The position numbers were made by a program, and so were the translations under genes. A stretch of DNA of 64,000 bases from Bacillus marasmi (GTDB lineage Bacteria; Bacillota; Bacilli; Bacillales; Cytobacillaceae): positions 186,001-250,000 of the forward strand of contig NZ_LR656164.1 of the NCBI RefSeq assembly GCF_902168435.1, in the 5' to 3' direction. This document shows, one piece after another, positions 1-13,250 of this stretch; position 1 is the first letter of the stretch, and each line of letters opens with the position of its first letter. Below the pieces are notes generated by a model that made no database searches, was not told the DNA's origin, and saw only the letters and a list, made by a program, of their open reading frames with translations.

Positions 1-190
1 ATATATTGGCTATCCTTTAGTTGGAGACCCAAAATATGGTCCGAAGAAAACTCTTGATATTAACGGTCAGGCTCTTCATGCAGGCATATTGGGTTTTAAC
101 CATCCACGTACAAATGAATACCTACAATTTGAAGCACCGCTTCCGTCTGATTTTATGTCCGTATTGGAACAACTGCGAAATAATCGTTGA
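1..190 (+). CDS. RluD/YlyB-family pseudouridine synthase, C-terminal fragment
   Basis: Only the last 62 codons are in the window; the frame begins at base 2 and ends with TGA at 188-190. The translation begins YIGYPLVGDPKYG, which matches the conserved C-terminal motif of RluA/RluD-family RNA pseudouridine synthases (I-G-x-P-L-x-G-D-x-x-Y-G), followed by the usual ALHAGILGFNHP segment. In Bacillus subtilis the gene just before pyrR is ylyB, a member of this family, so position and sequence agree. The catalytic Asp domain lies outside the window. The stop codon overlaps the -35 box of the pyr promoter. Confidence 0.85.
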   Translation, partial: YIGYPLVGDPKYGPKKTLDINGQALHAGILGFNHPRTNEYLQFEAPLPSDFMSVLEQLRNNR

Positions 191-215
191 CAAAAATCGA
201 CTCTTATTTTAAGAT
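187..215 (+). promoter_or_regulatory. Sigma-A promoter of the pyr operon
   Basis: TTGACA (187-192) and TAAGAT (210-215) are separated by exactly 17 bp. Transcription would start near 222 and run through the first PyrR attenuator. No other convincing promoter was seen before pyrR. Confidence 0.75.
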
Positions 216-231
216 AGCAATAGTTAATAGA

Positions 232-357
232 ACCTTTAATACAGTCCCGTGAGGCTGAGAAGGAAACGGATATCTTTTGGGGGATTTTTGTGTAGAAATC
301 CTCAAGAGTACTCTTTGTGTACGCACACCCTCTCGCTAACTCGGCGAGAGGGTTTTT
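232..357 (+). promoter_or_regulatory. PyrR-dependent attenuator 1, leader of pyrR
   Basis: The segment 233-263 has CCTTT and AAGG arms around AGTCCCGTGAGGCTGAGA, the typical PyrR binding loop. It is followed by a rho-independent terminator: a perfect 9-bp stem (328-336 with 344-352) and five T residues (353-357). In the known mechanism, PyrR with UMP stabilises the anti-antiterminator so that the terminator forms when pyrimidines are plentiful. Confidence 0.9.
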
Positions 358-361
358 GGTT

Positions 362-402
362 TATCCAGCTCCAGCTCCAGCGCCAAGGCGCTTCTGCTTT
401 TA
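362..402 (+). repeat. Short remnant of the TCTAG-type intergenic element
   Basis: This stretch reads like the two ends of the roughly 120-bp intergenic element found elsewhere in the window (for example 40207-40573) with the centre missing: CCAGCTCCAGCGCC followed directly by GGCGCTTCTGCTTTT. It lies between the attenuator terminator and the pyrR ribosome binding site. Confidence 0.5.
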
Positions 403-407
403 TTTAA

Positions 408-977
<570 letters not shown>

Positions 978-980
978 ATA

Positions 981-1096
981 ACCCTTTTAAATGCAGTCCT
1001 GTGAGGCTGGCAAAAGGGGGGAGGGCAAACCACAACAATGTGTTTCGCCAACGCTTTCATAACCCTCTTTTGCCCAAGGCAAGAGAGGGTTATTTC
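981..1096 (+). promoter_or_regulatory. PyrR-dependent attenuator 2, between pyrR and pyrP
   Basis: ACCCTTTT and AAAAGGGG arms flank a PyrR loop with CAGTCCTGTGAGGCTGG (about 994-1010). A terminator follows: AACCCTCT (1061-1068) pairs with AGAGGGTT (1084-1091), with a short T-rich tail. The arrangement repeats that of attenuator 1. Confidence 0.88.
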
Positions 1097-1115
1097 ATAA
1101 AGGAGAGGTAGAAAC

Positions 1116-2414
1116 ATGAGTAAACCAGCATTAGATATCAACGAAGTACCCACACCCGGAAAATGGTTAACACTTAGTCTCCAGCACTTATTTGCGATGT
1201 TTGGCGCAACCATCCTTGTTCCGTATTTAGTCGGATTAAGTCCATCGATTGCCCTCATCTCAAGTGGTTTAGGTACGCTTGCCTTTCTCATCATTACAAA
1301 ATGGCAAGTACCAGCTTATCTCGGATCTTCTTTTGCATTCATCGCACCAGTCATTGCTGCTAAAGCAAGTGGTGGTCCTGGCGCTGCGATGATAGGGACC
1401 TTCTTGGCCGGCTTGGTCTACGGTATGGTCGCTCTCGTAATCAAAAAACTTGGCTATCGCTGGATAATGAATTTACTTCCACCAGTGGTAGTAGGACCGA
1501 TTATAATCGTCATTGGTCTTGCTCTATCAGGAACTGCCGTAGGAATGGCAATGAATAACCCTGATGGAGATTACAGTTTATTGCACTTCTCGATTGCCCT
1601 TGTAACATTAGCAGCAACAATTATTTGTTCAATATATATGAAAGGGATGTTAAGTCTAATCCCGATTTTATTCGGAATTGTAGTAGGCTACATCTATGCT
1701 CTAGCTGTTGGAGTGGTTGATTTTTCTCCGGTACAACAAGCTAAATGGTTTGAAATGCCAGACTTTATCTTCCCATTTGTTGATTATAAAGTAAAAGTAA
1801 CAGCTGAACTTATTCTCTTGATGGTTCCAGTAGCAATCGTTACTTTATCAGAACACATTGGACATCAGCTTGTGTTAAGTAAGGTAGTTGGTCGTGATTA
1901 TATAAAAAATCCTGGCTTACACCGCTCCATTTTAGGAGACGGAATGGCAACAATGATTTCTGGTTTAATTGGTGGACCACCGAAAACCACCTATGGTGAA
2001 AATATTGGTGTCCTTGCCATCACTAAAGTTTATAGTGTCTATGTATTAGCAGGTGCTGCGGTCATTGCGACAATCTTCGGGTTTGTTGGTAAAATCACTG
2101 CATTAATATCGACGATTCCAACGCCAGTAATGGGCGGAGTATCGATTCTCCTGTTTGGTATAATCGCTTCATCAGGTTTAAGAATGCTTGTTGATAGTAA
2201 AGTAGATTTTGGTAATAATCGTAATTTGATGATATCGTCTGTTATACTTGTAATTGGAATAGGTGGAGCATTCATCAAAATTAGTGACGACTTCCAAATT
2301 CAAGGAATGGCACTTGCAGCCATCATTGGAGTGCTACTCAATCTGATCCTACCTGGTCGAGAACCAGTAAAAGATGATATGTTTGAAACAGAATCTAACG
2401 AAGCCATTTCGTAA
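1116..2414 (+). CDS. pyrP: Uracil permease (NCS2 family)
   Basis: PyrP is the proton-coupled uracil transporter of the cytoplasmic membrane, feeding external uracil into salvage. The 432-residue protein is hydrophobic throughout, with about 12-14 membrane segments. NCS2 hallmarks are visible: HLFAMFGATILVPYLVG near residue 25-41, the conserved Glu in TLSEHIGHQ (E246), and PPKTTYGENIGV near residues 288-299, equivalent to the substrate-binding TM10 motif. The start follows AAAGGAGAGG. It is the second gene of the operon, as in B. subtilis. Confidence 0.96.
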   Translation: MSKPALDINEVPTPGKWLTLSLQHLFAMFGATILVPYLVGLSPSIALISSGLGTLAFLIITKWQVPAYLGSSFAFIAPVIAAKASGGPGAAMIGTFLAGLVYGMVALVIKKLGYRWIMNLLPPVVVGPIIIVIGLALSGTAVGMAMNNPDGDYSLLHFSIALVTLAATIICSIYMKGMLSLIPILFGIVVGYIYALAVGVVDFSPVQQAKWFEMPDFIFPFVDYKVKVTAELILLMVPVAIVTLSEHIGHQLVLSKVVGRDYIKNPGLHRSILGDGMATMISGLIGGPPKTTYGENIGVLAITKVYSVYVLAGAAVIATIFGFVGKITALISTIPTPVMGGVSILLFGIIASSGLRMLVDSKVDFGNNRNLMISSVILVIGIGGAFIKISDDFQIQGMALAAIIGVLLNLILPGREPVKDDMFETESNEAIS

Positions 2415-2417
2415 GTA

Positions 2418-2553
2418 CCTTTTAATTAAGTCCAGAGAGACTTACAAGGGTGATAAACAAAATGATTGGAAAATGTGCACTAGTATGCCTTTTTCCAAAC
2501 CTTAACGAGTTCATTTTGACACCCAGATGATTTGTATTCTGGGTGTCTTTTTT
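2418..2553 (+). promoter_or_regulatory. PyrR-dependent attenuator 3, between pyrP and pyrB
   Basis: CCTTTTAATTAAG and CTTACAAGGG arms surround TCCAGAGAGACT (2431-2442), the PyrR loop variant typical of the pyrP-pyrB position. The terminator is a perfect 9-bp stem (2518-2526 with 2539-2547) followed by six T residues. It controls all biosynthetic genes from pyrB on. Confidence 0.88.
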
Positions 2554-2595
2554 AAAAAAATAAGGAAGAAAATTCCACCAAGGAGATGGGAGTAA

Positions 2596-3534
2596 ATGAC
2601 TGATTTACTTAAAACTACGGAGCTTTCAACCGAAGATATTAAAACAATCTTGATAGATGCACAGCGCTTTGCCCAAGGCGAACAATGGACACCTGAAAAG
2701 CCAACCTATGTTGCCAATTTGTTTTTCGAACCAAGCACAAGAACAAAAACAAGCTTTGAAATGGCTGAAAGAAAATTAGGGTTACAAGTCATTCCGTTTG
2801 AAACAGGTCGCTCAAGTGTTCTAAAGGGAGAGACTTTGTATGACACAGTCAAAACGTTAGAATCAATTGGTTTGGACGCTGTCGTAATCCGACATGAACA
2901 CGATAATTATTTTGATGAATTAAAGGATAAATTCAAGTTAGCGATTGTTAATGCAGGCGATGGTTGTGGCCACCATCCTACCCAATCATTACTAGATCTA
3001 TTAACCATCCAGCAAGAGTTTGGTCGATTTGAGGGCTTAAAGGTTGCCATCATTGGTGATATTCGCCATAGTCGCGTTGCACGCTCCAACGCTGACGCAC
3101 TTGTTCGTCTCGGGGCACAGGTAGTTTTTTCAGGACCTGAGGCTTGGTTTGATGAAGAAATGCCACAAGGGTGTATAATGGAACCGATAGACCGCGCAAT
3201 TTCGACAGCAGATGTCGTAATGTTGCTTAGAATTCAACATGAACGTCATAATGGGTCGGAAACAGCTGATTTAGATGAGTATCATCGTCAATATGGCTTA
3301 ACCGTTGAAAGAGAACAAACGATGAAGCAGGGTAGTATCATCATGCATCCAGCACCGGTTAATCGAGGCGTCGAAATAGCAGATTGCTTAGTTGAAGGGA
3401 AGCGTTCAAGAATCTTTAAGCAAATGCAAAATGGGGTCTTTGTCAGAATGGCGGTGCTCAAGCGAGTTTTAGAATCATCACAAGGGGGTAGTGAAAATGT
3501 CGTACATAATCAAAAATGGTCAGTTACTTACTGA
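2596..3534 (+). CDS. pyrB: Aspartate carbamoyltransferase catalytic subunit
   Basis: PyrB condenses carbamoyl phosphate with L-aspartate to N-carbamoyl-L-aspartate. Visible signatures are FEPSTRT (residues 44-50, carbamoyl-phosphate loop), HHPTQ (126-130), [11 protein letters not shown] (about 154-164) and [11 protein letters not shown] (about 251-261). The length of 312 is normal, and no regulatory pyrI subunit gene is present, as in other Bacillaceae. AAGGAGATGGG precedes the ATG. The 3' end overlaps pyrC by 38 bases. Confidence 0.97.
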   Translation: MTDLLKTTELSTEDIKTILIDAQRFAQGEQWTPEKPTYVANLFFEPSTRTKTSFEMAERKLGLQVIPFETGRSSVLKGETLYDTVKTLESIGLDAVVIRHEHDNYFDELKDKFKLAIVNAGDGCGHHPTQSLLDLLTIQQEFGRFEGLKVAIIGDIRHSRVARSNADALVRLGAQVVFSGPEAWFDEEMPQGCIMEPIDRAISTADVVMLLRIQHERHNGSETADLDEYHRQYGLTVEREQTMKQGSIIMHPAPVNRGVEIADCLVEGKRSRIFKQMQNGVFVRMAVLKRVLESSQGGSENVVHNQKWSVTY

Positions 3535-4783
3535 GACAGGTGAATTAACAAAAGTAGACTTGTTTATTGACAAAGGGGAAATTATTGAAGTAAATCAAGA
3601 CATCAATCGCGAGGCTGATGAAATCATCGATGCAAATGGGCTCTTGGTCGCTCCAGGTTTTATCGATGTTCACGTCCATCTTCGTGAGCCAGGTGGAGAA
3701 AAGAAGGAAACAATCGCTACCGGAACGATGGCAGCAGCTAAAGGCGGTTTTACAACGGTTGCAGCCATGCCAAATACAAGACCTGTTCCAGATTCAAAGG
3801 AACAGCTACAAGCATTAAATCAACGTATTAGCGAAACAGCAGCGGTTCGTGTGCTGCCATATGCTTCGATTACAGTGAGAGAGCTTGGTCAAGAATTAAC
3901 CAATTTTGAAGAATTAAAAGAAGCTGGTGCATTTGCCTTCACTGATGATGGCGTCGGAATTCAAGAAGCTAGCATGATGCTTCAAGCAATGAAAAATGCT
4001 GCCGCTTTAGACATGGCGATTGTCGCTCATTGCGAAGACAACTCATTAATTAATAAAGGTTGTGTCCATGAAGGTGAATTTTCAAAAGCTAACTCTTTAA
4101 ACGGAATTCCGTCAGTGTGTGAATCCGTACAAATCGCACGCGACGTGCTGTTAGCTGAAGCAGCTGATTGTCACTATCATGTATGCCATATCAGTACAAA
4201 GGGTTCTGTTCGCGCAGTAAGAGACGCAAAGCGAGCTGGAATTAAAGTAACAGCAGAAGTAACACCACATCACTTATTACTATGTGATGAAGATATCCCA
4301 GGCTTAGATACGAATTACAAAATGAATCCGCCACTTCGTGGAAGTGAAGATAAAAAGGCGCTTATCGAAGGGTTGCTTGATGGAACGATTGATTTTATCG
4401 CAACTGATCACGCTCCACATACTGCTGAGGAAAAAAGTGCAGGAATGCAGCTGGCTCCATTCGGAATTGTTGGCTTAGAAACTGCCTTCCCGCTTTTATA
4501 TACACATTTTGTAGAAAAAGGAATCATTACGCTAAAACAATTAATAGATTACTTAACGATAAAGCCGGCAGAAACCTTCAAGCTTCCTTTTGGAAAAATT
4601 GAAGCTGGAGCCGCAGCTGACCTTGTACTTCTCGATTTACAACACAAGGAAGCAATTGATTCAAGCAAGTTTCTTTCTAAAGGAAAAAATACACCTTTTG
4701 ATGGCTGGGAATGTAAAGGCTGGCCAGTGCTTACAATCGTCGCAGGAAAAATCGTATGGAAAAAGGAGAGAGTCGATATATGA
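3497..4783 (+). CDS. pyrC: Dihydroorotase
   Basis: PyrC cyclises carbamoyl aspartate to dihydroorotate in the cytosol. It is a type I zinc dihydroorotase of 428 residues: HVHLREPG holds the metal ligands H59 and H61, and ATDHAPH holds the catalytic Asp (D304). I chose the ATG at 3497 because AAGGGGG ends 8 bases upstream and the resulting N-terminus, MSYIIKNG, matches the family; an in-frame GTG at 3491 lies too close to the ribosome binding site. The start lies inside pyrB, and the stop overlaps the pyrAA start as ATGA. Confidence 0.96.
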   Translation: MSYIIKNGQLLTETGELTKVDLFIDKGEIIEVNQDINREADEIIDANGLLVAPGFIDVHVHLREPGGEKKETIATGTMAAAKGGFTTVAAMPNTRPVPDSKEQLQALNQRISETAAVRVLPYASITVRELGQELTNFEELKEAGAFAFTDDGVGIQEASMMLQAMKNAAALDMAIVAHCEDNSLINKGCVHEGEFSKANSLNGIPSVCESVQIARDVLLAEAADCHYHVCHISTKGSVRAVRDAKRAGIKVTAEVTPHHLLLCDEDIPGLDTNYKMNPPLRGSEDKKALIEGLLDGTIDFIATDHAPHTAEEKSAGMQLAPFGIVGLETAFPLLYTHFVEKGIITLKQLIDYLTIKPAETFKLPFGKIEAGAAADLVLLDLQHKEAIDSSKFLSKGKNTPFDGWECKGWPVLTIVAGKIVWKKERVDI

Positions 4784-5880
4784 AAAGGCAATTGATACTC
4801 GAAGACGGAACGATCATGGTCGGTGAAGGATTTGGTAGTGAAGTAGATACAATCGGAGAGGTCGTTTTCAATACCGGGATGACCGGTTATCAGGAAATAT
4901 TGTCTGATCCATCTTATTGCGGTCAAATCGTTACCCTAACATATCCGTTAATTGGTAACTATGGGATTAACCGTGATGATTTTGAATCGATTCAACCAGC
5001 GATTAAAGGTTTTATTGTGAAGGAAGTTTGTGATTTTCCATCAAACTGGCGGAATGAATTATCGCTAGACGAATATTTCAAAATTAAAAAAATCCCAGGA
5101 ATCGCAGGGATTGATACGAGAAAATTGACTAGAATCATCCGTAACCACGGTACATTAAAAGGTGCCATCTGCAGCATAGAAGAAGATGCGTCAAAAGTTG
5201 TCGAAATGTTAAGAGAAAAGCCGTTAGAAACGGATCAGGTGAAACAGGTCTCGACTGTTACACCATATGCTAGTCCAGGGCGTGGCAACCGTGTTGTCCT
5301 TGTTGATTTTGGTATGAAACATGGAATTTTACGTGAGCTTAACCAACGTGACTGTGATGTAATTGTTGTTCCTTACCACTTCACAGCAGAGCAAATACTA
5401 CAATTAAGTCCTGATGGAGTGATGCTTTCCAACGGACCTGGGGATCCAAAAAGCGTTCCAGAAGCAAAAGAAATGATTGCGGGTCTAATCGGAAAAGTTC
5501 CATTATTCGGAATTTGCCTAGGACACCAACTATTCGCTTTATCATGTGGTGCCAATACAGAAAAAATGAAGTTCGGTCACCGTGGATCTAACCACCCTGT
5601 AAAAGATTTAGCAACAGGCAAGGTTTCATTAACTTCGCAAAACCATGGTTATACAGTTGAAGATGCATCAATTGCTGGAACCAACCTTGAAGTAACCCAT
5701 ATTGCCTTAAATGATGGCACAGTAGAAGGCTTAAAGCATACACAATATCCAGCATTCACTGTCCAATTCCATCCAGAAGCTTCACCTGGACCGGAAGATA
5801 CAAACGGATTATTTGATCGTTTCTTAAATATGGTAGAAGAACACAAACAAGAGAACGGGAGAGTGCTAAATAATGCCTAA
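4780..5880 (+). CDS. pyrAA: Carbamoyl phosphate synthase small (glutaminase) subunit, pyrimidine-specific
   Basis: The small subunit hydrolyses glutamine and channels ammonia to the large subunit. The 366-residue protein has an N-terminal small-subunit domain and a C-terminal class I glutamine amidotransferase domain with the nucleophile C246 in GICLGHQL and the H331/E333 pair in [17 protein letters not shown] precedes ATG 4780. An upstream in-frame ATG at 4756 would place the start inside pyrC ahead of this ribosome binding site and is less likely. It overlaps pyrC by four bases. Confidence 0.96.
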   Translation: MKRQLILEDGTIMVGEGFGSEVDTIGEVVFNTGMTGYQEILSDPSYCGQIVTLTYPLIGNYGINRDDFESIQPAIKGFIVKEVCDFPSNWRNELSLDEYFKIKKIPGIAGIDTRKLTRIIRNHGTLKGAICSIEEDASKVVEMLREKPLETDQVKQVSTVTPYASPGRGNRVVLVDFGMKHGILRELNQRDCDVIVVPYHFTAEQILQLSPDGVMLSNGPGDPKSVPEAKEMIAGLIGKVPLFGICLGHQLFALSCGANTEKMKFGHRGSNHPVKDLATGKVSLTSQNHGYTVEDASIAGTNLEVTHIALNDGTVEGLKHTQYPAFTVQFHPEASPGPEDTNGLFDRFLNMVEEHKQENGRVLNNA

Positions 5881-8800
5881 ACGTACCGATATTAATAGTA
5901 TTTTAGTAATTGGGTCAGGTCCGATTATCATCGGTCAAGCCGCTGAATTTGACTATGCGGGAACTCAAGCATGTATGGCACTGAAAGAAGAAGGCTATCG
6001 TGTTATTCTTGTAAACTCAAACCCTGCAACGATTATGACTGATACAGAAATTGCCGATGCAGTATACATTGAGCCGTTAACAGTTGAATTTATTTCACGA
6101 GTTATCCGTAAAGAACGTCCAGACGCACTTGTACCGACATTAGGAGGCCAAACAGGTTTAAACCTTGCAGTTGAATTAGCAGAGTCTGGGATTCTTGAAG
6201 AATTAAATGTCGAAATATTAGGAACTAAGCTATCTGCGATTAAGCAAGCAGAAGACCGGGAGCTGTTCAGAGATTTAATGAATGAGCTAGGTGAGCCAGT
6301 TCCAGAAAGTGATATCGTCCATACTTTAGAGGAAGCCTATCGTTTTGTTGGTGAAGTTGGCTATCCTATCATCGTTCGTCCTGCTTACACATTAGGTGGT
6401 ACAGGTGGAGGTATTTGCCATAACGAAGCAGAATTAATCGAAATCGTAACAAGCGGTTTAAAAAATAGTCCAGTTAACCAATGTTTACTTGAGAAAAGTA
6501 TTGCTGGGTTTAAGGAAATCGAATATGAAGTAATGCGCGATGCCAACGACAGTGCGATTGTTGTGTGTAACATGGAAAACATCGACCCGGTTGGTATTCA
6601 TACAGGCGACTCAATCGTTGTGGCACCAAGCCAAACCTTAAGTGATCGCGAATATCAATTATTAAGAAATGTATCGTTAAAAATCATTCGTGCGTTAGGA
6701 ATCGAGGGTGGTTGTAACGTTCAACTAGCGCTTGACCCAGACAGCTTTAACTACTACATCATTGAAGTTAACCCACGTGTAAGCCGTTCATCAGCACTAG
6801 CATCAAAAGCAACTGGCTACCCAATTGCTAAGCTTGCTGCAAAAATTGCTGTTGGCTTAACGCTTGATGAAATGATGAACCCTGTAACTGGAAAAACTTA
6901 TGCATGCTTTGAACCAGCACTTGATTATATCGTTACGAAAATCCCACGCTGGCCATTTGATAAATTTGAATCAGCAAACCGACTTTTAGGTACGCAAATG
7001 AAAGCTACTGGTGAGGTCATGGCAATTGGTCGTACCTTTGAGGAATCGCTATTAAAGGCTATTCGTTCACTTGAGGCAAAAATTTACCATTTCGAGCTTA
7101 AAGAAGCAGATCAAGTTGATGATGGTTTAATCGAAAAACGGATTAAGAAAGCAGGCGATGAGCGCTTATTCTACATCGCTGAAGCATTAAAACGTGGTGT
7201 AACGATTGAAACAATTCATGAATGGTCTAAAATTGATTTATTTTTCCTTAAGAAATTTGAAGGAATTATCAAATTTGACGCTGTTGTTGAACAAAATGCG
7301 TACGATGTTGAAGTAGCAAGACAAGCTAAGGAAATGGGTTATTCTGATAAAACTTTAGCAGCTAAATGGAATGCAAAGGAAATCGATGTTTACAACTGGA
7401 GAACAGAACAAGGAATTGTTCCTGTCTATAAAACAGTCGACACTTGTGCAGCTGAATTTGAATCAGAAACACCATATTTCTATGGAACGTACGAGGACGA
7501 AAATGAATCGCTTGTAACGGAGCGCGAAAGTGTCATCGTGTTAGGTTCAGGTCCGATTCGTATCGGTCAAGGAATTGAGTTTGACTACTCAACAGTTCAT
7601 GCAGTTTGGGCGATTAAAGAGGCAGGCTATGAAGCCATTATCATTAACAACAACCCTGAAACAGTTTCAACTGACTTCAGTATTTCCGATAAATTATACT
7701 TTGAGCCACTGACAATTGAAGATGTAATGCACATTATCGATTTAGAAAAGCCGCTTGGAGTTATCGTTCAATTCGGTGGTCAAACAGCTATCAATCTAGC
7801 AGGCCAGTTGGTTGAAAGAGGCGTGAAGATTTTAGGAACTTCCTTAGAAAATCTTGACCGAACTGAAGACCGAAATCAATTTGAAGCAGCTCTTTCACAG
7901 CTTGGCATTCCACAGCCAAAAGGAAAAACGGCTTTAACAGTCGAAGAAGCTGTTGCTGTTGCAACTGAAATTGGCTATCCAGTGCTCGTTCGTCCTTCCT
8001 ATGTTTTAGGTGGAAGAGCGATGGAAATCGTTCATAAAGAAGATGAGTTAAGATTTTACATGAAGAATGCGGTAAAAGAAAACTCTGATCCAATTCTGAT
8101 TGACCGTTATGTAACAGGAAAAGAAATCGAGGTTGACGCGATTTGTGATGGTAAGGATGTAGTGATTCCAGGGATTATGGAGCACATCGAACGCGCCGGA
8201 GTCCACTCAGGGGATTCCATCGCCGTTTATCCGCCACAACGAATCACTGATACTGTGAAGGCAAAATTGATTGAGTATACGGATACATTGGCTAAAGGCT
8301 TAGGAATCATCGGCTTACTAAACATTCAATACGTGGTTGCAGGTGAAGATGTATTCGTAATTGAAGTAAACCCACGTTCAAGTAGAACTGTGCCATTCTT
8401 AAGTAAAATTACGAACGTACCGATGGCTAATATCGCGACAAAAGTAATTTTAGGTCATAGCCTTGCTGAACAAGGGTATGAGTCAGGCCTTGTTCCAGAA
8501 AAGAAAGGTGTATTTGTAAAAGTACCAGTCTTCTCATTCGAAAAGCTTCGTCGTGTTGACATTACGCTTGGACCTGAAATGAAATCAACTGGGGAAGTAA
8601 TGGGTAAAGATTTAACGTTTGAAAAAGCTTTATACAAAGGCTTTGTAGCGGCAAAAATGAATATTAAAAAATCAGGAACAGTGTTATTGACTGTTGCCGA
8701 TAAAGATAAAGCAGAAGCATTACAGCTTGCGAAACGATTTGCTGCCATTGGCTATCAGCTATTAGCTACTAGTGGAACAGCAACTTACTTACAAGAAAAC

Positions 8801-9078
8801 AGCATTCCAGTGATGGTAGTTGAAAAAATCGATGCGAGTGATTCAAATCTCCTTGATGTGATCCGTAAAGGTGAAGCACAGTTAGTCATCAACACATTTA
8901 CTCGAGGAAAACAACCAGAACGCGATGGCTTCCGCATTCGTCGTGAATCAGTTGAGAACGGGGTGCCGTGCTTAACATCATTAGATACTGCTGATGCTAT
9001 TCTACGAGTGATTGAATCAATGACCTTCTCTGCAGAAGCGATGGAAAGCGCTCCTGAGGTGCGAAAGGCGGTCTTAAT

Positions 9079-9082
<4 letters not shown>
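5873..9082 (+). CDS. pyrAB: Carbamoyl phosphate synthase large subunit, pyrimidine-specific
   Basis: The large subunit makes carbamoyl phosphate from bicarbonate, ammonia and two ATP. The 1069 residues show the internal duplication of the family: two similar ATP-grasp halves beginning near residues 10 ([17 protein letters not shown]) and 555 ([17 protein letters not shown]), each with an EVNPR(V/S)SR motif. A C-terminal MGS-like allosteric domain follows from about residue 935. The start overlaps the end of pyrAA by eight bases. Full length and intact. Confidence 0.97.
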
Positions 9083-11486
<2,404 letters not shown>

Positions 11487-11490
<4 letters not shown>

Positions 11491-12119
11491 AACGTAAAAT
11501 TGCTGAAAGACTATTAGAAATCGAAGCGGTGGCACTTCAGCCGAATGATCCATTTACTTGGGCATCTGGCTTACGCTCACCAATTTATTGTGATAATCGC
11601 TTAACTCTGTCTTATCCTGCAGTGCGCAAAGAAATTGCGGGTGGCTTAAAAGCTTTAATTGAAGAAAATTTTGCAGGGGTTGAGGTAATCGCTGGTACAG
11701 CTACAGCAGGTATTCCACACGCTGCTTGGGTAAGTGATTTGCTAGATTTATCGATGTGCTATGTTCGTTCAAAGCCAAAAGGACACGGAAAAGGCAATCA
11801 AATTGAGGGACGTGTAGCAGCCGGACAAAAGGTTGTTGTTGTTGAAGACCTTATTTCCACTGGTGGCAGCGTCATTACCGCTGTTGATGCATTACGTGAA
11901 GCAGGCTGTGAAGTGCTTGGAGTTGTGTCAATCTTTACATACCAGCTTGCTAAAGGGGAAGAAATGCTTAAAGAAGCAGGTGTTAAAGCTGTTTCATTAA
12001 CAGATTTCACAACGTTATCTGAAGTAGCTGAAGAAAAAGGCTATATTAAAGGTGAAGACCGTCAAACTCTAGCAGCTTGGCGCGTTGACCCAGCTGAATG
12101 GGGCAAGCAATTTGCTTAA
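11487..12119 (+). CDS. pyrE: Orotate phosphoribosyltransferase
   Basis: PyrE joins orotate and PRPP to give OMP, the substrate of PyrF. The 210-residue type I PRTase has its PRPP loop [13 protein letters not shown] with acidic residues E120 and D121. It is the last gene of the operon, starts by ATGA overlap with pyrF and is followed by a terminator. Confidence 0.97.
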
Positions 12120-12140
12120 TTGATGGATGCTGAAATAGTG

Positions 12141-12176
12141 AAGAGGATGAACCTTTTGGGGTTGATCCTCTTTTTA
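12141..12176 (+). terminator. Rho-independent terminator of the pyr operon
   Basis: AAGAGGATGAACC (12141-12153) pairs with GGTTGATCCTCTT (12160-12172) with a single mismatch; a T-run follows directly. It sits 21 bases after the pyrE stop. Confidence 0.85.
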
Positions 12177-12181
12177 ATTTG

Positions 12182-12272
12182 GGCGATTATATTTCGCTTT
12201 TGGCGATTAAATCGGGATTTTGGCGATTAAATGGAGAAATCGGCGATTAAATCAAAATTTCGGCGATTAAAC
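12182..12272 (+). repeat. Phased short repeat, core GGCGATTAAAT, five copies every 20 bp
   Basis: The core GGCGATTA(A/T)A begins at 12182, 12202, 12222, 12242 and 12262, an exact 20-bp spacing. The roughly 9-10 bases between cores are AT-rich and differ between copies. It lies between the pyr terminator and the convergent minus-strand gene ending at 12281. No coding function is apparent. Confidence 0.85.
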
Positions 12273-12280
12273 CTAAATAG

Positions 12281-12532
12281 TTAGAATAGTAACTCATAGA
12301 CCTCATTTAGTTCGTGAGCCCGCTTTGCATCCTGCTCTTCCTTAGCATAATTGATTTCATCAGGTAAAATTTTATCTAAAAAATCAATCTCTTCTTGATC
12401 AAGAACTCGTACAAACGCTTCTTCATTTTGGAAAGCCTGACTAGCCAGTTTTTTATAAATTCTTTTTCCAATCGAATATTGATCAGTGTAATTGGATATT
12501 GTTTCTCGCAAGTAACCAAGGGTTTTATCCAT
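12281..12532 (-). CDS. csgA: CsgA-like sigma-G-dependent small spore protein
   Basis: This 83-residue acidic, charged protein strongly recalls Bacillus CsgA, a small acid-soluble-type spore protein made in the forespore under sigma G: the N-terminal DKTLGYLRE and C-terminal AKRAHELNEVYELL segments match what I remember of that family. Its biochemical role is unknown. AGGAG lies upstream of the ATG on the minus strand. It is probably co-transcribed with the minus-strand gene just upstream (12546-12749). It interrupts the otherwise B. subtilis-like order between pyrE and rqcH. The assignment is by recollection of sequence, not by search. Confidence 0.7.
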   Translation of the reverse strand: MDKTLGYLRETISNYTDQYSIGKRIYKKLASQAFQNEEAFVRVLDQEEIDFLDKILPDEINYAKEEQDAKRAHELNEVYELLF

Positions 12533-12545
12533 GCTTTATCTACTC

Positions 12546-12749
12546 CTACTCATCAAAAAAGTCTAAAAATGATTTGTCATTCTTGCTTTGCTTATTTTGA
12601 TAATATGGATTGTCTTCCGTTGCATCCTTTGGGTCGAGATTAGTTTTGATGGCTAGAAATGGCCCTTTTGGCGTTTCAGCAATTATTCTGTCTGTTAGGT
12701 TTTTAAATTCGGGCAGTTTGTTATTACCAGGCTGTTGTGGTTGTGTCAC
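12546..12749 (-). CDS. Small hydrophilic protein next to csgA, possibly YbxH-like
   Basis: A 67-residue hydrophilic protein, rich in Asn, Gln, Lys and Asp, with no membrane segment and a C-terminal SFLDFFDE motif. I do not recognise a domain. In B. subtilis a small gene, ybxH, neighbours csgA, and this could be its counterpart; that is inference from context. The GTG at 12749 is eight bases after AGGAGG; a GTG at 12758 overlaps the ribosome binding site and is unlikely. It lies 13 bases upstream of the csgA-like gene on the same strand, suggesting one spore-specific transcript. Confidence 0.6.
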   Translation of the reverse strand: MTQPQQPGNNKLPEFKNLTDRIIAETPKGPFLAIKTNLDPKDATEDNPYYQNKQSKNDKSFLDFFDE

Positions 12750-13019
12750 TTTTGCCACCTCCTAAAGAATAGGGTGCAGAGAAAGTTTGAAATTTATGTA
12801 TTGGAGGTTTATGGTGGCTTCGTAGAATAATCTTGTAGAGGAAATGTTGTGACAAATTAGTGAAATTACCAGAAATTCTGTGTGTTTTTGGATTTCACTG
12901 AAGTAAATACAATTTTTTTTGTTTATTTCTGAAGGCTATTATGCTGTTTTCTTTCATTTTTTAAAAAACCTCAACTATATTGAGCGTATAATTATGAGGT
13001 AATTTTTTTGATTAGAAGA

Positions 13020-13212
13020 TATGCTCGATTTTTCAAAACTTATGCTCGGCTTTTCGAAATTTATGCTCGACTTTCGAAGATTTATGCTCGGCCTTTCAAT
13101 ATTTATGCTCGATGTAAAATTTTGTATGCTCGAAAAAAACACCATTTGCTCACCTATACCCCGTTATGCTTATTTTTTACGATAAATGCTCAAATATATC
13201 ACATTATGCTCA
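13020..13212 (+). repeat. Phased short repeat, core TATGCTCG, about ten copies every 20-21 bp
   Basis: TATGCTCG begins at 13020, 13041, 13062, 13083, 13104 and 13125 (21-bp steps); weaker forms (TTTGCTCA, TATGCTTA, AATGCTCA, TATGCTCA) follow at 13145, 13165, 13185 and 13205 (20-bp steps). The 7-residue period of the resulting reading frame (IYARLSK-like) explains a spurious ORF here. The rest of the gene-free stretch 12750-13289 holds only AT-rich sequence and the rqcH terminator. Confidence 0.85.
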
Positions 13213-13250
13213 GGTTCGGTTTGGTCCTATACTAAAAAGATCTCCTCCCC

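Noticed and set aside
12750-12900. Sigma-G promoter for the csgA pair
   Set aside because: I looked on the minus strand for the -35 and -10 patterns and found no convincing pair at correct spacing.
13008-13235. 75-codon ORF of YARF/YARL-type repeats
   Set aside because: It is a translation of the TATGCTCG array, with no ribosome binding site and a 7-residue period imposed by the 21-bp spacing.
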